Part shown: piece by piece, positions 22,305 to 33,618 of the stretch
Numbering within the stretch: the first letter of the stretch is position 1
Layout: each line of letters begins with the position of its first letter
NCBI GenBank assembly: GCA_036245805.1
Contig: BTRK01000005.1
Location: forward strand, 32,717,469 to 32,781,468
From: Pristionchus mayeri
Taxonomy: Eukaryota > Nematoda > Chromadorea > Rhabditida > Neodiplogasteridae
Direction: 5' to 3'
DNA length: 64,000 nt
Translations under genes and position numbers: made by a program
The notes under the pieces: generated by a model
Seen by the model: only the letters and a program-made list of their open reading frames with translations
Databases searched by the model: none
What the model was told of the DNA's origin: nothing

Positions 22305-23600
22305 ATGGACGAAAACAACACTTGCGCCGTTGTGGCTGTGTCCGAAGAAGATTTCTGGTCGACACCCTACTTCAAGTCGTTTGGGATGAAACTGGACGTC
22401 TCGAAGGAGAACCTTCCTGTGAAGTTCAAGCATCACTGCATTCTTCCTTCGGATACCACTCAATTCGTGAGATTTTGCACTCGATACTGCATTGAGAGAT
22501 TCTTTCTATGGGCAATGTCTCCTCCCACTTGTCCCTGGAACCAATAGCGCCAGAATTACTTTGTGGTTCCGTCGGTGGATGACAGTCCACTCGATGAGGA
22601 TAGGCAGTTGCTGGCGTACTCACGCGCCTAGGAGCACGAGTAGCAAAAGACAGCACATTGTCAAAGATCTACTGACTAACCTCACTGTTTTTCAGACTCC
22701 TTATTCTAATCTCGAACTGACAAAGATTGGTCCCGTTAACCGAAGAATCGTGGACCACCTCCTTCCAGTTGTTGACAAATACACTTTCGACAGCTACACG
22801 TTTGATTCAGTAATGATCTTTTCAATGTGTCCTTTCTTTATACGTTGCAATTTCGTTCAGATTGGAATCAACAATAATTTCTTGAGAAATTTCGAAAAAT
22901 TCAACACGAAATCGTTGAAATCGCTGACCTTCAAGAGATGTGTGCTCAATAATGACGATAAAGAAGGGTATTTTACTATGCTGTGTTTTTATATTTATTT
23001 CCTCAGCATTTTTCCACAGTATGATCACAATTTGCAGCTTCTTGTCATTTATAATCGATAACAAGCCAGCCAATCTCTCTCTCAACTTCCCTCGCGAAGA
23101 AGACGCTGAAATTATCAGTGAAAATTTCATTGGAAAATATGCCGAAGCAGTGGACAATCCGAAGCTACGCATTATGGGAGGCAAACACGTCAGTTTCACG
23201 CATATCACTGACTAGCCATGATGAATAATTTCACAGAATTTCGTTGCAACTGATAATTTGATGTCATCTTTGGTACATTACGATGATCTCCGAGCATTGT
23301 CCCTGATGGTCGGGCCTGATATGCTGCTTGATATGATTATGGTGACTACATAACAATTTGAACTTTACAAGCGTTAGTTAACCAATGTAGGCCGGCTCTT
23401 GAATTGTGGCTGAAAACGACAAGAGTATTTTTCAGGAACGTCTGTACATGCCGAATAACATCGAAGCAGATTGGGTATTTTCGGTAACGGAACCATTCAC
23501 TAGGGAAATGGTCAAGGGTATTGATGCAGTCAAGGTAAAGGCAAATATTCTGATTTATGGGACGATAAACTTGACAGGGGTAAATACGCATCTACATTAA
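22305..23600 (+). CDS. F-box-family relative without an F-box
   Basis: The start at 22305 directly follows CTTTTCAG. Exons are 22305-22466 (MDENNTCAVVAVSEEDFW), about 22551-22620 (RQNYFVVPSVDDSPLDED), 22696-22809, 22861-22968 (NTKSLKSLTFKRCVLNNDD), about 23040-23188 (NLSLNFPREEDAEIISENF), 23237-23341 and 23436-23600. The C-terminal modules match the F-box gene at 1461-4779 and the chimeric tail at 13283-14235 in the same order, so they form one repeat-like domain probably used for substrate recognition. No F-box is visible; the gene begins where the F-box would already have ended. The last exon is read through to the stop at 23598-23600; a splice to about 23665 is an alternative. The splice site near 22620 is unclear. 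Confidence 0.6.
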
Positions 23601-23772
23601 TTCTAAACAAGAAGTATTTGTTGTACGAATTTTTAGATAAGGAAATATATGTAATGCACTTTTAGGAATCGACGAGCGTCCAATCGCAGTAAACAATTGT
23701 TTTCAAATATGTTATTACGATTAAATCTTTATTACGTCATATTATGCATCTCGTGTCAGCACACTCTTCTCC

Positions 23773-25639
23773 TTAGTGTCTCTCCGTTCGAATGACCACA
23801 GTGGAAATCCCAACACTCAAACCACCAGAGACATCTTTCGAGGCGTTACGACGGAGAATAAAACTGAAAATATATATATCTTCATACATAAAAATGTGCC
23901 TTCTTCAAATTCTGATTTAAACCCTCAATTTTCAACTTACTTTCGAAGAGGTTGGACGTTGTAGAGAGTAATGAATGGAGCTACGGAAGGCATAAGCGAC
24001 ATTAGCTAAATGTTAAAGAAATTCACGAATACGATTCATTCCCTCACGAAGATTGTGCAATATTCGAGAATTGGAGCAACAACAATTTGATTTTTCAATG
24101 ATAAAAAAGCAAATGACTGCCAACAGGAAGAGAATGGGTAACGATGCTTGCAGAGTCAAAACCTGAAAGCAATCATTAACAAACATCGTGTGTTTGTGCA
24201 TACCTTGACCATACTTGCGTGCATTTGTCTTGTGCGAGCAGCCATGGAAGTCTCAGCGGCTTTTAGTTTGGAAATTACCTTCAAAAATTATTAAAATTTG
24301 GAAATTACGTAACTGGGCTACCCTTCGTCGAACGACGAACACAATTAGACACAGAGGAAGTATGGAGCCTGTGACGTACAGTTGCATTAACCGAAGGAAA
24401 ATATGTGGTTTGATGTCGACATGGCCTACAATCAAATGCTGAACGTCATTGCAGAGTGAGGTGTGTACATAGCTACCATTCATCGATTTTGTGAACTGAC
24501 AGCTCCGATGTAAGTCAAAAAATAATTGCTAATAATGATATAGTTGGTTATGGCGTGGTAAAAGCGTACCCTCTACGACGTAGCCATCGAATTGATCGTG
24601 TTGTGGGTAGTATAAAAACAGCGCCTTCCGAACTTCTTCCGGGGGGTCATTCGAGCAGAAGGTTATTATCTGCACCAGTCAATACAATACAATACAATAT
24701 GTATCTGTTGTTGCTTTCTGGGCACAAATCATGGTTTGGGATACTGCACCGGTCACCAAATACAAAGAAAGAGTCAGTTTCTGTACCAGAACAGCGAATG
24801 TGGGGAGGTAAACGACAATGCACAATATTAGCATCCTCATTTTACTGGGAGCGTCTCTGTACGTGTTCCTAATTGTGCATTTGACTTTGATTTGTATAAA
24901 ATCTCGAACAAAAACCTGGTGATCACATGCAATCGATAGTAAAATGCGATTACGATGAGGAACAGGGAATGGACAAACGTATGGGCCATAGTGGCTGAGA
25001 ATAAATTTAAATTATACTAAGAGTACATAATGGACTATATACTTTACAATTAGGATTTTTCCATTGCTCCAAGTTTTATAAACAAAGAAACAATAAATAA
25101 ATCTAGCTCACCATGCATACAATGACAGAAGAAGCCGGAAACGAGCGTGCATGGGCCGAGATAGATGCTGACTGTGACTAACTTAAAGGGAACCACTCTG
25201 GAAATGCTTGATTGATTAACTAGAAAAGAGCTTTTTAATTTTTTTTATTTTTAAGCATCATACCAACTAGAGTGCGCTATTCGGGTAATGGTCTCCTCAT
25301 TTCCCACACTCTCTCACCACTCGACCGGTCGAGAGAGTGTAGAAAATGAAGAGACGATTGCCCGATTAGCGCACTCTAATACCAACCAACCGTTCAATCG
25401 ACATCCATGCACAGAAGCATGCTATGAGGTCAATGAGCGCGCAATTTAAATGAGTATAGTATAAGACCTCCAAATACGAAAAGATATTTATATTTTCGTA
25501 TTGGATCTATCACCCACTTCCAACTAGATGGCGATCGATACTTTATTGCTGCAAGCAATACTCCATTTCCAAATACGCCAAAACTTCCAGCTATTGAATG
25601 CACGCAGGCGAAAAATATGTCCATGGAGGTGTACTGCAT
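23773..25639 (-). CDS. Serpentine (7TM) chemoreceptor
   Basis: Minus strand. The start at 25639 lies seven bases behind a TTTTCAG acceptor. Exons in order are: TM1 HSIAGSFGVFGNGVLLAAI, TM2 DLIACFCAWMSIERLV (ends at about 25387), VVPFKLVTVSIYLGPCTLVS (about 25225), AHTFVHSLFLIVIAFYYRLH (about 25000), TYRDAPSKMRMLILCIVVYL (about 24850), the loop FCSNDPPEEVRKALFLYY, IFLRLMQLYVTGSILPLCLI, the basic loop MAARTRQMHASMVK, VLTLQASLPILFLLAVICFF and LMSLMPSVAPFITLYNVQP, with a short tail ending at 23773. The layout and the final VQPLR are typical of the Str/Srd/Sri chemoreceptor superfamily of nematode sensory neurons. Frames join well. A MITE sits exactly at the second exon's splice donor. Confidence 0.8.
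25268..25378. mobile_element. hAT-type MITE at a splice donor
   Basis: 111 bp with TIRs TAGAGTGCGCTA-TCGGG, nearly palindromic throughout. It is flanked by a perfect 8-bp duplication ATACCAAC (25260-25267 and 25379-25386), the hAT signature. On the gene's strand the duplicated word is GTTGGTAT, which contains the receptor gene's splice donor. Confidence 0.85.
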
Positions 25640-26240
25640 CGAGATTCTGAAAACCTTACAGTTATACAAGTATCGAATACAAATATCGTGTGCTGAATAA
25701 ACACTTATATACGCGTTTGCCTTTACATAATATCTTGCAGAAAAAGCAGAATAAGTTTTTTTCCCAAGGAAGCCTCTGTGGAAATGTGTGACGCTATGCA
25801 AAACAAAACGTGGGCAATATTATTTACTCACATCGTATGCTAGTCCCTACGGAGTATACTGTGCAACAATTAATTAATTTTGCAAGGATATGTTGAACAA
25901 AATTGCGTATATCAGAACAAAATGCGAAGACTTTAAAGAAATTGAAAATAATTTACAGAGTGCATTCCCTTGTCGCACAATTGTGGCACATTACATAAAT
26001 GCGGCACATAAGGTCTAAAATCAGAAATTAAATCACTGCGAAACCGGTAAACAACTCGAACAATCTTAGTCATTGGTTGGAGACATATCGTATTGTTTTC
26101 CCTCAATTCATCCCTCTGTTTTCTGTAAATTTTAAAATCGAACGAAACAATTATTAGATTGATTTTATTTGTGCATAAATACGACTCAATCTCGAGATCA
26201 CTAAGCACTTCTGGGTTACGGTAGGAGTCCGAGCACTTGA
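25640..26240. other. Intergenic, no gene seen
   Basis: Promoter side of the chemoreceptor and 3' side of the first tandem membrane-protein gene. AT-rich; no exon recognised on either strand. Confidence 0.45.
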
Positions 26241-27580
26241 CTACTCGTCACCCTCAGGCGCCTGATTGCCAGGGGGCGGAACCTGCTGCTGGTACCTCTG
26301 GCGCATCTGTGCCTGCAAGTATACGGTATCGTTAGGGATACTGTGGGTAGGTCAACAGTACAAAATACGCCTCTTGCTGCTCCCTGCGGCGGCGCACGCA
26401 GCAAACAACGCTGATGATCCCGCCGATGATGCACAGAAGCTGAAAATTAAGTCAATTAACAGATTTAAGCGTTCAAGAAGTTCGTTTAGTGAAGGTTATT
26501 GCCTCGTTTTTTTTACGTTTCTAAAATTGTGTGTACTAAACAAAAAAAAGTACACAACAATTTCAGAAACCCAGTTTATACTTAGTAATTAGCACAATTT
26601 TAAACTAATAATAAAGCCAAGCTGACCACGACAACACAAATGACGATTATGATGATAATGGTCATGCGCATGATGGCATCCCTCTTCTCAGTCAGCACTT
26701 CTCTTTTCGCAATTTCTCCGTTCTCGAGACGTACTTTCAGCCCTGTTTACCTCCCATATCATCCACCTCAATTATCTTCTTTACTTTTTAGATACGATAT
26801 TTTCCAATGAAATGTTTAATGCTCGCCTCTCCACTGATCGTATTGTCCTTGCGCACCCAGAGGAAGCCGTCTTCCATAGCCTGCAAATAGAAAGGGATAC
26901 GGTAACACATTGAGATTGGCGAACCGATCCCAACGAGCCGTCCCAACGAACTCAGTGGGCTGGGCGAACCTTCTTAAACTTCTTGCCATTGAGGCTGTAG
27001 CCGTCACAACTGAAATTTGTTGGAAGCATTGCGATGTATACAGTAATCCCCGAGCCCTACGGTAGCCCAGAATATCGATTACCCACTTCGTCATCTGAGG
27101 ACACTGTAGTTTCTGCTCTGCGCAGTCCATCGTAATGCGAACTTCATTATCGAAGAACTGCAATTATGGTCTATTGACTACGGTATTCAAGTACTGTAGT
27201 CGATGCTACGGAATCGGCATGCAATACTCACTAGATATTTACAATCAGCGTGTCCATCGTTGCCCCCGTTGCAGGGAGAAGAAACATATGTTCCCGTGAT
27301 CTTGTAGCTGTCCATCAACCGTTGTATGTTGCCTTGCTCACAGTACAACCTCATGTTGGGATTCATCTGGACGATAGTTCAAGTTCAATTCAAACACAAT
27401 TATCAAGAGTAAGTTCTACTTGTGCAAAGACAACACCATATGGAAAGTGTACATAAGATCGTAACATAAGGATTTCGGAATCATAAGACAAGAAATAACG
27501 AAACGACAAACATATTTGGTGGCTTGGGCACTCGAGAGGAGGAGGAGAAGGAGGAGGGAACCACTCATGAGGAGACGCAT
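26241..27580 (-). CDS. Unrecognised single-pass membrane protein, copy 1 (frameshifted)
   Basis: I do not recognise this family. Minus-strand exons: signal peptide MRLLMSGSLLLLLLLSSAQA (27580); MNPNMRLYCEQGN...DCKYL (27373-27236); FFDNEVRITMDCAEQ...CPQMTK; CDGYSLNGKKFKK; AMEDGFLWVRKDNTISGE (26881-26828); VDDMGGKQG; then KVRLENGEIAKREVLT, a hydrophobic membrane segment, the second half of the membrane segment (LLCIIGGIISVVCCV) and a Q/P-rich tail ending GDE at 26241. Compared with copies 2 and 3 one base is missing in the C-run at 26741-26743, putting a stop right after VDDMGGKQG. If real, this copy makes a secreted ectodomain only. The exon before that segment ends in GC (GAG|GCGAGC), not GT. 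Confidence 0.6.
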
Positions 27581-28032
27581 CGCGAGGAATGAATGGAGGA
27601 GGAGGGGGGAGAGACGAAATTGACTGGGAAATGCAATTATTTATCACACTTGCATAATACTATTTGTTCAACGATTGCACTCTCCGTGAAGAAGGAACTT
27701 GCTCGCATAAAAGAACATGAGAATGGTGCAACACCGAGAGAAGGAGTTCACCCAGAAGGCAAAAATTTGGTATGCGTCTGCGAAATTGATTTTGGATTAG
27801 CATTGGAAATTGTTTCGATCATATGTCACATAAAACTTTAAGCCGGTAACCAGCTCGAAAGATCTTGTTCATTGGTAATTGATATTTTTAAAGAGTAATT
27901 TCTCCATTGTATTTTTGCAATTACACAAATCACACTAATCGTTTAGACGATTGATTTTATCTGTACATAAATACGACTCAATCTCAAGACTGCTGTTCAC
28001 TTCTGGGTTACGCTAGTTCCCTGAGTACGTGG
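27581..28032. other. Spacer between copies 1 and 2
   Basis: Contains the upstream region of copy 1 and the 3' flank of copy 2. Parts of the spacer are repeated near the other copies, showing that duplication units include flanking DNA. No separate gene. Confidence 0.5.
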
Positions 28033-29433
28033 CTACTCATCATCCCCAGGTTGGGGTGCATGATTGTCAGAGGGCGGAGCCTGCTTCTGAGACTGCTGCT
28101 GGTACCTCTGGCGCATCTGTTGCTGCAAGGATACGGTAACGTTGGGGGTACGGTAGGTAGGTCAACAGTACATCTTGCGCCGATTGCTTCTTCTGGTAGC
28201 TGCGCACGCAACAGACGATGCCGATAATGGAGCCGACGCAACAGAGCAGCTGAGGAATTGGACTGATCATTAGATTTAGGGCACTTCAAAAATTACGGAT
28301 AATTAATGAATTTTATAATGTGTTGTATTATTTAATTTATAATAAATAACTTGATATGCTCAATCAGAAGTTTGCTCACCACGACTACAATGACGACGAT
28401 TGTGATTATTATGCCTGCTCGGACGATGTCCTCGTCCATCTCCTCATTCTTCGTCAGCACTTCTCTATTCGCAATCTTTCCGTTCTCGAGACGGACCTTC
28501 AGCCCCTGTTCACCTCCCATATCGTCCACCTCAAATTAGCTAACGTATTTCCTAATACATTCATATTTTTTAAAAAAGTCACCTCTCCACTGATCGTATT
28601 GTCCTTGCGCACCCAGAGGAAGCCGTTTTTCATCGCCTGAAAAAAATGAAGGGATACGGTAATACACAGAGGTGAGCGAACCGGCTTCAACGAGCTGTCG
28701 AGAGATAATTTGATGCCGTCACATCTGAAATTGTTGTATGCATTGTGGTGTGAGTCGAATCGCTCCTACAGTAATCCGCACAATCGACTACACACTTTGG
28801 GATCTGCGGACACTGTCGTTGCTGCTCCGCACAGCTCCTCATCGATATGAGAAGTTCCTTATCGGCGGACTGCAATCATGGTGTATTGGCTGCGGTTTAT
28901 TAAACTACGGTATTTCACACTACCGTATCCCAAAATGCCGTTTCCCACACTACGGTATTATACAGTACTCACAACGAGGCATTTAGCCTGTCCATGGTTG
29001 GCCACGTTGCAGCTATATAAATCATCTCCCCATGTGATCTTGTAGCTGTGCATCAAACTTAATTCATTGTCCTTCTCACAGTACAAGCGCATGTTGATAC
29101 CCTCCTGAACGATAGTTCAATTTCAGTAATTAGTATTGCACTTTCATCGAGAGTTTTTCTGGTGTATGTGGCAGACCATGTGTGGCTATTTACAGAAAGT
29201 GGGAGAGAGGGTACTAGACAGAGCACTGATAGTTTGTCGTAATATGTCGTTACCCAACGATTTGGAAACTCTTGTATTGCGACCTAGTACAGTCTAGTAC
29301 TAGTACTTTACACTAGGGTGACTGCGAAAATATTAATTAGCAAGGAATAACGAAATGGCTTACACGTTGGACGGGTTTGGCACTCGAGAAGAGGAGGAGA
29401 AGGAAGAGTGAACCACTCAGGAGGAGACGCATC
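28033..29433 (-). CDS. Unrecognised single-pass membrane protein, copy 2 (intact)
   Basis: The minus-strand start at 29433 gives signal peptide MRLLLSGSLFLLLLFSSA. Ectodomain exons follow: EGINMRLYCEKDNELSLMHS to 28970; SADKELLISMRSCAEQQRQC (about 28877-28794); CDGIKLSLDSSLKP (28728-28684); AMKNGFLWVRKDNTISGE (28636-28583); VDDMGGEQGLKVRLENGKIA. The membrane span is split over two exons (GIIITIVVIVVV plus LLCCVGSIIGIVCCV). A cytosolic tail follows (RSYQKKQSAQD, QQMRQRYQQQSQKQAPPSDN) and ends DDE at 28033. All splice sites checked are GT-AG except the first intron's donor, which I could not fix. Cysteines in the ectodomain are conserved among the copies. The topology (type I, small Cys ectodomain, Gln-rich tail) suggests a cell-surface receptor-like or adhesion protein; that role is only inference. 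Confidence 0.72.
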
Positions 29434-29714
29434 GAGAGGAATGAAGGGAGGAGGAGAGGGGAGAGGAGTAATTGACTATAAAATCTTATCACGTCTACAT
29501 AATATTTACTTCGTGTAAACAACGAGAAATCTATCTCAGGCATTGTTTGTCAAATTTCTTAGCATGTTTTCGATCAATTTATGCGTGTACTCCGCAAATA
29601 TACAAATCGAACGAAACAAATACAAGATCGGTTATATTTGTTCAGAAATTGATATCAACTCAATATCAAGAATGCTAGGCATTTCTGGGTTACAGTAGCA
29701 GCCAAAGTGCTCGA

Positions 29715-31800
29715 CTACTCATCATCATCTGGTTGGGGTGCCTGATTGTCAGGGGGCGGAGCCTCCTTTTGAAACTGCTGCTGATACGCCTGGCGCATCT
29801 GTTCCTGCAAGGATATGATATGGTATCGTTGGGGATACGGTAGGTAGGTCAACAGTACATCTTGCGCCGCTTGCTTCTTCTTGTAGCTGCGAACGAAGCA
29901 GACAATGCCGATGATGATACTGATGCAGCATAGAAGCTGAGGAATTTAGATTTAAACATAAACAATGCCAGTAAATTTTAAATGTCTAAAGAAGTTTTTT
30001 AAAAACGATTTGAAAGGACACAGAATTGCAAGAAATTCACTATTTAGTAATTCACTATGTCTAGAGATCGCAAGCTCCGCCCACTGAGGGGATAGGGAAC
30101 CCCTGAAAACATGGATCGAGGGACTACGCCTCGAATTCTGAACCAAATTGGGTGATCTAAACTGATTTCGGTAGCTATTTGGTTGCTTAACAAATGGCCT
30201 CTGGAGCAGCTTGTTCGGACAACTCTAATTAGGTACGCTAATACGCTAATTAAGTACGTAGGTAGGGGTTTAACAGTGTTCTAGTGTACTTGCACAGGTG
30301 CTCCACTCGCAGTTTGTAATATAACCCTATTCATTAAGATTGAGCAGGAAAAAAAAACAAATAAATATTAAATTTCAAGCGTAGCTCATTGTTAAAAAAT
30401 ATAATTAAAAATTAGAAAAAACTGTAACACCATTACACCCGCTAAATTTCGAACCTTCGGCAATAGGGCACAAGAGTAAGCGCTCTACCACTACACCAAG
30501 ATATCAGTTGTTTCCGCCCGTTAACGAGTACTACAACATCTTGCTGTTTGTCGCATTCTCCCCTATCCCGATTTCGTGCAGTACGAGCGTTAGGTTTTCA
30601 GAAAATAATTCGCTTCAAAGTTGAGATATCGCCCAAATTCAAAAAGCATGATCTTATTCATGCCCATAGGGACACACTAGGCACAAAAACGGAATCATGT
30701 GACTATTTTGGCAGAACGCTTGCGGTCTCTAACTATGTCTTACGCTTTACAAAATAATGATAAATGTATGCTAACCATGGCAACAATGACGATGATTATA
30801 ACGATGATGGAAGTGCGGACGATGGTCTTGGCCAGGTCCTTGTGCTCCGTCAGCACTTCTCTATTCGCAATTTCTCCGTTCTCGAGACGGACCTTCATCC
30901 CTTGTTGACCTCCAAAATCGTCCACCTCAAATTATTCTTTATAAATTTATTTTTTATTGATACCAAATTTTCAGTTTATTTTTTAATTTAAAATTTCGAT
31001 TTTCATATGCACCGCACAAGCAGGAATCAAGCTACAGAAAGGGGTAGCTCCATTGAGATAGGCGTATAGCAATCCTCGCCTCTCCACTGATCATACTGTC
31101 CTTGCGCACCCAGAAAAAGCCGTTTTCCATCGCCTGCAAATAGAAAGGGATACGGTAACACATTGAGATTGGCGAACCGATCCCAACGAGCCGTCGGGAG
31201 ATACTCTGATTCCGTCGCAGCTGAAAAGTTTCAATCAATATCTCACTTTTACAGTAGACATCGAATCACTTTTACAGTAGTGCGCACTATCGAGTACTCA
31301 CTTTGGGATCTGCGGACACTGTCGTTTCTGCTCCGCGCAGCTCTTCATCGTAATGTGAAGTTCCTGTGCGGTGGACTGCAAGTATGGTGCATTGGATACG
31401 GTATTCCACACTACGGTATCACATAATTCGGTATCGGACTCACTACGAGGCATTTAGCATGATTGGTCACAGAGCAGATTTCCCATGCATCCTCGATCTC
31501 GTACCCGTGCATCAAGCTCAGTCCGTTGCCTTTCTCGCAATACAAGCGCATGTTAAGATGAACCTTCAAATTGTATACTATCAATTTCATTTTTGCATAT
31601 TTACCTAAATTAAGCTCTGATGTACATGGCAGATCATGTTTGGAGTATTTAGTACTAGAAATTAGTACTAGGACTTTAAACTAGGGTCTCTGCACAAAGA
31701 TTGTGTGACAAGAAATAGCGAAACGACAAACATATTTGGTGGCTTGGGCACTCGAGAGGAGGAGGAGAAGGAGGAGGGAACCACTCAGGAGGAGACGCAT
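29715..31800 (-). CDS. Unrecognised single-pass membrane protein, copy 3
   Basis: Same architecture as copies 1 and 2. Signal peptide MRLLLSGSLLLLLLLSSAQA (31800); VHLNMRLYCEKGNGLSLMHG; STAQELHITMKSCAEQKRQC; CDGIRVSPDGSLGS; AMENGFFWVRKDSMISGE (31133-31080, with GC donor GAG|GCGAGG); VDDFGGQQGMKVRLENGEIA; membrane span TSIIVIIIVIVAM plus LLCCISIIIGIVCFV; tail RSYKKKQAAQD and EQMRQAYQQQFQKEAPPPDN ending DDDE at 29715. The coding frame is open in all exons. The intron inside the membrane span is much longer than in the other copies (about 30776 to 29940) because extra repeats, including a tRNA-like piece, lie in it. Confidence 0.7.
30439..30503 (-). repeat. tRNA-derived segment
   Basis: The minus strand reads TGGTGTAGTGGTAGAGCG (A-box-like) and GAAGGTTCGAAATTT (B-box-like) at tRNA spacing, but the arms pair poorly. 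It lies inside the enlarged intron of copy 3. A SINE or dead tRNA is more likely than an active gene. Confidence 0.5.
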
Positions 31801-32231
31801 CGAGAGGAATGAATGGATGAGGAGAGGGGGGGGGGAGTAATTGACTGGGAAATGCAATTATTATTCACTTTACATATTAGTTTCTGGGATAATTAATTCA
31901 TATATTTTCAATGATTGCATTGTCAGCTTAGATGGCAAATTGAGAGTTAAAAAAGAGGCTTGCGTGACTTCGGAAGATCTCGGGTACCCGGAAGGCAACA
32001 TAAAAGGATGCGACTGAGAAATTAGTTTTATCTGCGTCGAAAGCTGTTAAAATCATCCAAATTCAGTGAGATGATACTGTTCGTGATTCAGTAGTAATTC
32101 GTGAAAAGTATAAAAGATTCACAGACAATTTAAGGTTCATTTTATCGGGAAAACGAGGTGCCACAAGAAGATGAGTATGAGCTGCGTTTGCATTTTGACC
32201 TGTCGTGAATGTGTCAATGTCGTTTCCAAGA
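31801..32231. other. Upstream region of copy 3, no gene seen
   Basis: Holds a poly-G tract near 31826-31836 and a short minus-strand ORF (32063-32248) without splice context or recognisable family. Confidence 0.4.
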
Positions 32232-33618
32232 TCTATATTTTCACCCATAATTATATAATAACTAATTCCTATAGGAAAAAATATCGTAGCGTCTGTCAGT
32301 GAGTCAGTTTGTCTGTCGGTGACGCTTCAACAAACTACCGTATACCATAACAGTTATCCTTGGGTCAGACAATATTCCGTTGGTCAGACTTATGACTACC
32401 GTATACCCGCACACCATGGCGAGATTTACTAAATCGAAGAAAACTTAAATGCACGCTACCGTAACCCACCACACCACACACCATGGTGTGATTTACTAAA
32501 TCGCAGAAAACTCAAATGCACGCTACCGTAACCCACCACACCATACATCATCGTGAGATTTACTAAATCGCAGAAAACTTAAATGCACGCTACCGTATAC
32601 CACACCACACACCATGGTGTGATTGACTAAATCGCAGAAAACTTAAATGCACGCTACCGTAACCCACCACACCACACACCATAGAGATTTACTAAATCGC
32701 AGAAAACTTAAATGCACGCTACCGTAACCCACCACACCACACATCATGGTGAGATTTACTAAATCGCAGAAAACTTAAATGCACGCTACCGTATACCACC
32801 CACACACCATGGTGTGATTGACTAAATCGCAGAAAACTTAAATGCACGCTACCGTAACCCACCACACCACACACCATAGAGATTTACTAAATCGCAGAAA
32901 ACTTAAATGCACGCTACCGTAACCCACCACACCACACATCATGGTGAGATTTACTAAATCGCAGAAAACTTAAATGCACGCTACCGTATACCACCCACAC
33001 ACCATGGTGTGATTGACTAAATCGCAGAAAACTTAAATGCACGCTACCGTAACCCACCACACCACACACCATAGAGATTTACTAAATCGCAGAAAACTTA
33101 AATGCACGCTACCGTAACCCACCACACCACACACCATAGCGAGATTTACTAAATCGCAGAAAGCTTAAATGCACGCTACCGTAACCCACCACACACCATG
33201 GCGAGATTTACTAAATCGCAGAAAACTTAAATGCACGCTACAGTATACCACACCACACACCATGGTGTGATTTACTAAATCGCAGAAAACTTAAATGCAC
33301 GCTACCGTAACCCACCACACCACATACCATGGCGAGATTTACTAAATCGCATAAAACTTAAATGCACGCTACCGTATACCACACCACACACCATGGTGTG
33401 ATTTACTAAATCGCAGAAAACTCAAATGCACGCTACCGTATACCACCACACCACACACCATGGTGTTATTTTTTTTTGCGAAGCCCCATCCCAACTTTTT
33501 CGAATTGCCCGAGGCCTCACGAGCCTTTTACAACGTTTTAAGCAGGCTCTCAACAGTTACGTCCATTTTTTATCCTTAACACACAACCCCGCGTAACGTA
33601 GCGACCGAAGGTCGCTAG
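32232..33618. mobile_element. Helitron-like non-autonomous element (candidate)
   Basis: The left end TCTATATTTTC at 32232 is preceded by A. The right end has a 6-bp-stem hairpin GCGACC-GAA-GGTCGC (33601-33615) running into CTAG (33615-33618), followed by T. This matches the Helitron signature: 5' TC, 3' hairpin plus CTRR, insertion between A and T, no inverted repeats. The body is mostly a minisatellite. No Rep/helicase is present. The 5' end is the less certain boundary. Confidence 0.5.
32390..33470. repeat. Minisatellite, about 16 units of about 65 bp, with trimeric higher-order repeat
   Basis: Each unit contains ACTAAATCGCAGAAAACTTA then AATGCACGCTACCGTA and a CACACCATGGTGTG-like palindrome. 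Between about 32640 and 33110 three sub-types (ending CATAGAG, CATCATGGTGAG and CATGGTGTGATTGAC) recur in the same order, making a block of about 193 bp. This shows that the array grew by copying three units at a time. Confidence 0.9.

Noticed and set aside
24555..24872. Plus-strand 105-codon ORF
   Set aside because: Antisense shadow of the chemoreceptor exons.
32390..33470. CRISPR-like array
   Set aside because: Units are contiguous with no unique spacers; eukaryotic minisatellite.
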